This document shows, in pieces, positions 63,393 to 64,000 of a DNA stretch of 64,000 bases. Location: the NCBI RefSeq assembly GCF_900100695.1, contig NZ_FNCF01000007.1:140154-204153 (forward strand), written 5' to 3'. This DNA is from Klenkia brasiliensis (GTDB lineage: Bacteria; Actinomycetota; Actinomycetes; Mycobacteriales; Geodermatophilaceae). The translations under genes and the position numbers were made by a program. The stretch's first letter is position 1, and each line of letters begins with the position of its first letter. The notes beneath the pieces are model-generated. The model made no database searches. It saw nothing but the letters and a program-made list of their open reading frames with translations, and was not told the origin of the DNA.

Positions 63393-63416
63393 GTCCCGCA
63401 CGCGACCCGTCCAAAC
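63393..63416 (-). promoter_or_regulatory. Possible stress sigma-factor promoter of the GlsB/YeaQ gene
   Basis: On the minus strand GTTT (complement of 63413-63416) is followed after 15 nt by GGGAC (complement of 63393-63397), one base off the GTTT-N15-17-GGGTA form used by SigB/SigF-type factors. About 66 nt before the start codon. Confidence 0.3.
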
Positions 63417-63565
63417 AACGCGATGGTCACGACCTGGTCTCGGAACGCGGGACACCACCCCGACGGGGGACGCGTCGGCGCAGGTCGGCGGCGGGGTGCG
63501 GGGGCGGCCGACGCACCGCCGCGGATCGCCTCCCGGACCGCCCGACCGGAGGCGTGCACACCGTC

Positions 63566-63571
63566 TAAGCT
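63566..63571 (+). promoter_or_regulatory. Likely -10 box of leaderless ctaD transcript
   Basis: TAAGCT, then 7 nt, then the GTG at 63579; no Shine-Dalgarno sequence is visible. TANNNT leaderless arrangement. Confidence 0.5.
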
Positions 63572-63578
63572 CCGGGTC

Positions 63579-64000
63579 GTGACGATCGCTCCTGCCCCGA
63601 TCGTGAGCCGTCCTTCTCCGGTTCACGTGGCCGAGAAGGGTTCGCGGCTGTCGATGCTGCTGCGGACCACCGACCACAAGGTGATCGGGTTGATGTACCT
63701 GGCCACCTCGTTCACCTGGTTCATGGTGGGTGGCCTGATGGCCATGCTCATGCGTGGTGAGCTGGCCCGTCCGGGTCTGCAGTTCCTGTCGAATGAGCAG
63801 TACAACCAGTTGTTCACCATGCACGGCACGGTGATGCTGTTGTTCTTCGCGACGCCGTTGTTCTTCGCGTTCGCGAACCTGATCCTGCCGTTGCAGCTGG
63901 GTGCCCCGGATGTGGCGTTCCCGCGGCTGAACGCGTTCTCGTACTGGTTGTTCCTCTTCGGTGGGTTGATCCTGATCTCGGGGTTCTTCACCCCGGGTGG
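63579..64000 (+). CDS. ctaD: Cytochrome c oxidase subunit I (5' part only)
   Basis: First 140 codons seen; the gene runs past the window. After a short Pro-rich N-terminus comes [35 protein letters not shown], the first helix, then [54 protein letters not shown], where the His of MHG is the low-spin haem a ligand. Catalyses oxygen reduction in the respiratory chain. Codon choice differs from neighbours: many TTG leucines and GGT glycines. GTG start with an apparent leaderless promoter. Confidence 0.95.
   Translation, partial: MTIAPAPIVSRPSPVHVAEKGSRLSMLLRTTDHKVIGLMYLATSFTWFMVGGLMAMLMRGELARPGLQFLSNEQYNQLFTMHGTVMLLFFATPLFFAFANLILPLQLGAPDVAFPRLNAFSYWLFLFGGLILISGFFTPG

Overview
The window is very GC-rich (third codon positions almost all G or C), gene-dense, and uses many GTG starts with 4-nt stop/start overlaps. 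It encodes F420/deazaflavin-type oxidoreductases, a stand-alone LigD-type polymerase, an HD-domain CCA-type enzyme, IdeR-like and LacI-like operators, and promoters that look leaderless. This is an actinobacterial chromosome. The general look suggests Geodermatophilaceae (Blastococcus, Geodermatophilus, Modestobacter), but that is an impression, not a computed placement. I saw no rRNA, tRNA, CRISPR array, insertion sequence or prophage. The window begins inside an alcohol dehydrogenase and ends inside ctaD.

Layout. 1-2679: two zinc alcohol/formaldehyde dehydrogenases with a small unknown protein between them, then a LuxR-type regulator. 3757-9035: GH15 glucanase/trehalase, NhaA antiporter, M48 membrane protease. 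9055-13516: two back-to-back nucleotidyltransferases, a GDPD-like lipoprotein, a small membrane protein and a PRISE-type reductase. 13517-18820: DUF1353 protein, a secreted transglycosylase with a LytR_C domain, a PLP deaminase, a methyltransferase, a PPOX enzyme and a BtuF-like protein. 18810-20821: aldose epimerase and its likely LacI repressor with a visible operator. 20824-29194: DUF2786, winged-helix protein, PurT, acyl-CoA dehydrogenase, acyltransferase, MFS transporter and an iron-regulated siderophore-interacting protein.

29220-34670 (mostly minus): Rossmann F420-type reductase; the run SIMPL protein, YpfJ-type metalloprotease and enoyl-CoA hydratase; a HerA-like ATPase with an antitoxin-like, Pro-rich protein. 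34774-41466 (plus): ten tightly packed genes, DUF4287, DUF4184, deazaflavin nitroreductase, SDR, LigD polymerase, 5-oxoprolinase PxpABC, signal peptidase I and a TlpA-like lipoprotein. 41517-50216: large catalase, FUSC transporter, methyltransferase, dimethylsulfone monooxygenase SfnG, ABC-F ATPase and a sugar-lactone oxidase.

The clearest pathway is at 50174-55951. A hybrid 3-dehydroshikimate dehydratase/HPPD-like protein (QuiC type), a quinate/shikimate dehydrogenase, a divergent TetR regulator, a shikimate-type symporter and a metallo-beta-lactamase hydrolase form a quinate/shikimate-to-protocatechuate module with related sequence elements in front of both transcription units. 55958-64000 holds an aldo/keto reductase with an MFS pump, a secreted M23 peptidase with a long regulatory leader, a CDF cation exporter, a CtaG-like oxidase assembly factor, a phosphodiesterase, an RlmA-like methyltransferase, a GlsB/YeaQ membrane protein and the start of cytochrome oxidase subunit I.

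I did not find a clearly new multi-gene system. The most unusual signals are regulatory: several TANNNT boxes 6-7 nt before start codons, a 29-bp divergent double promoter, and possible MtrA-type repeats in front of the M23 gene.
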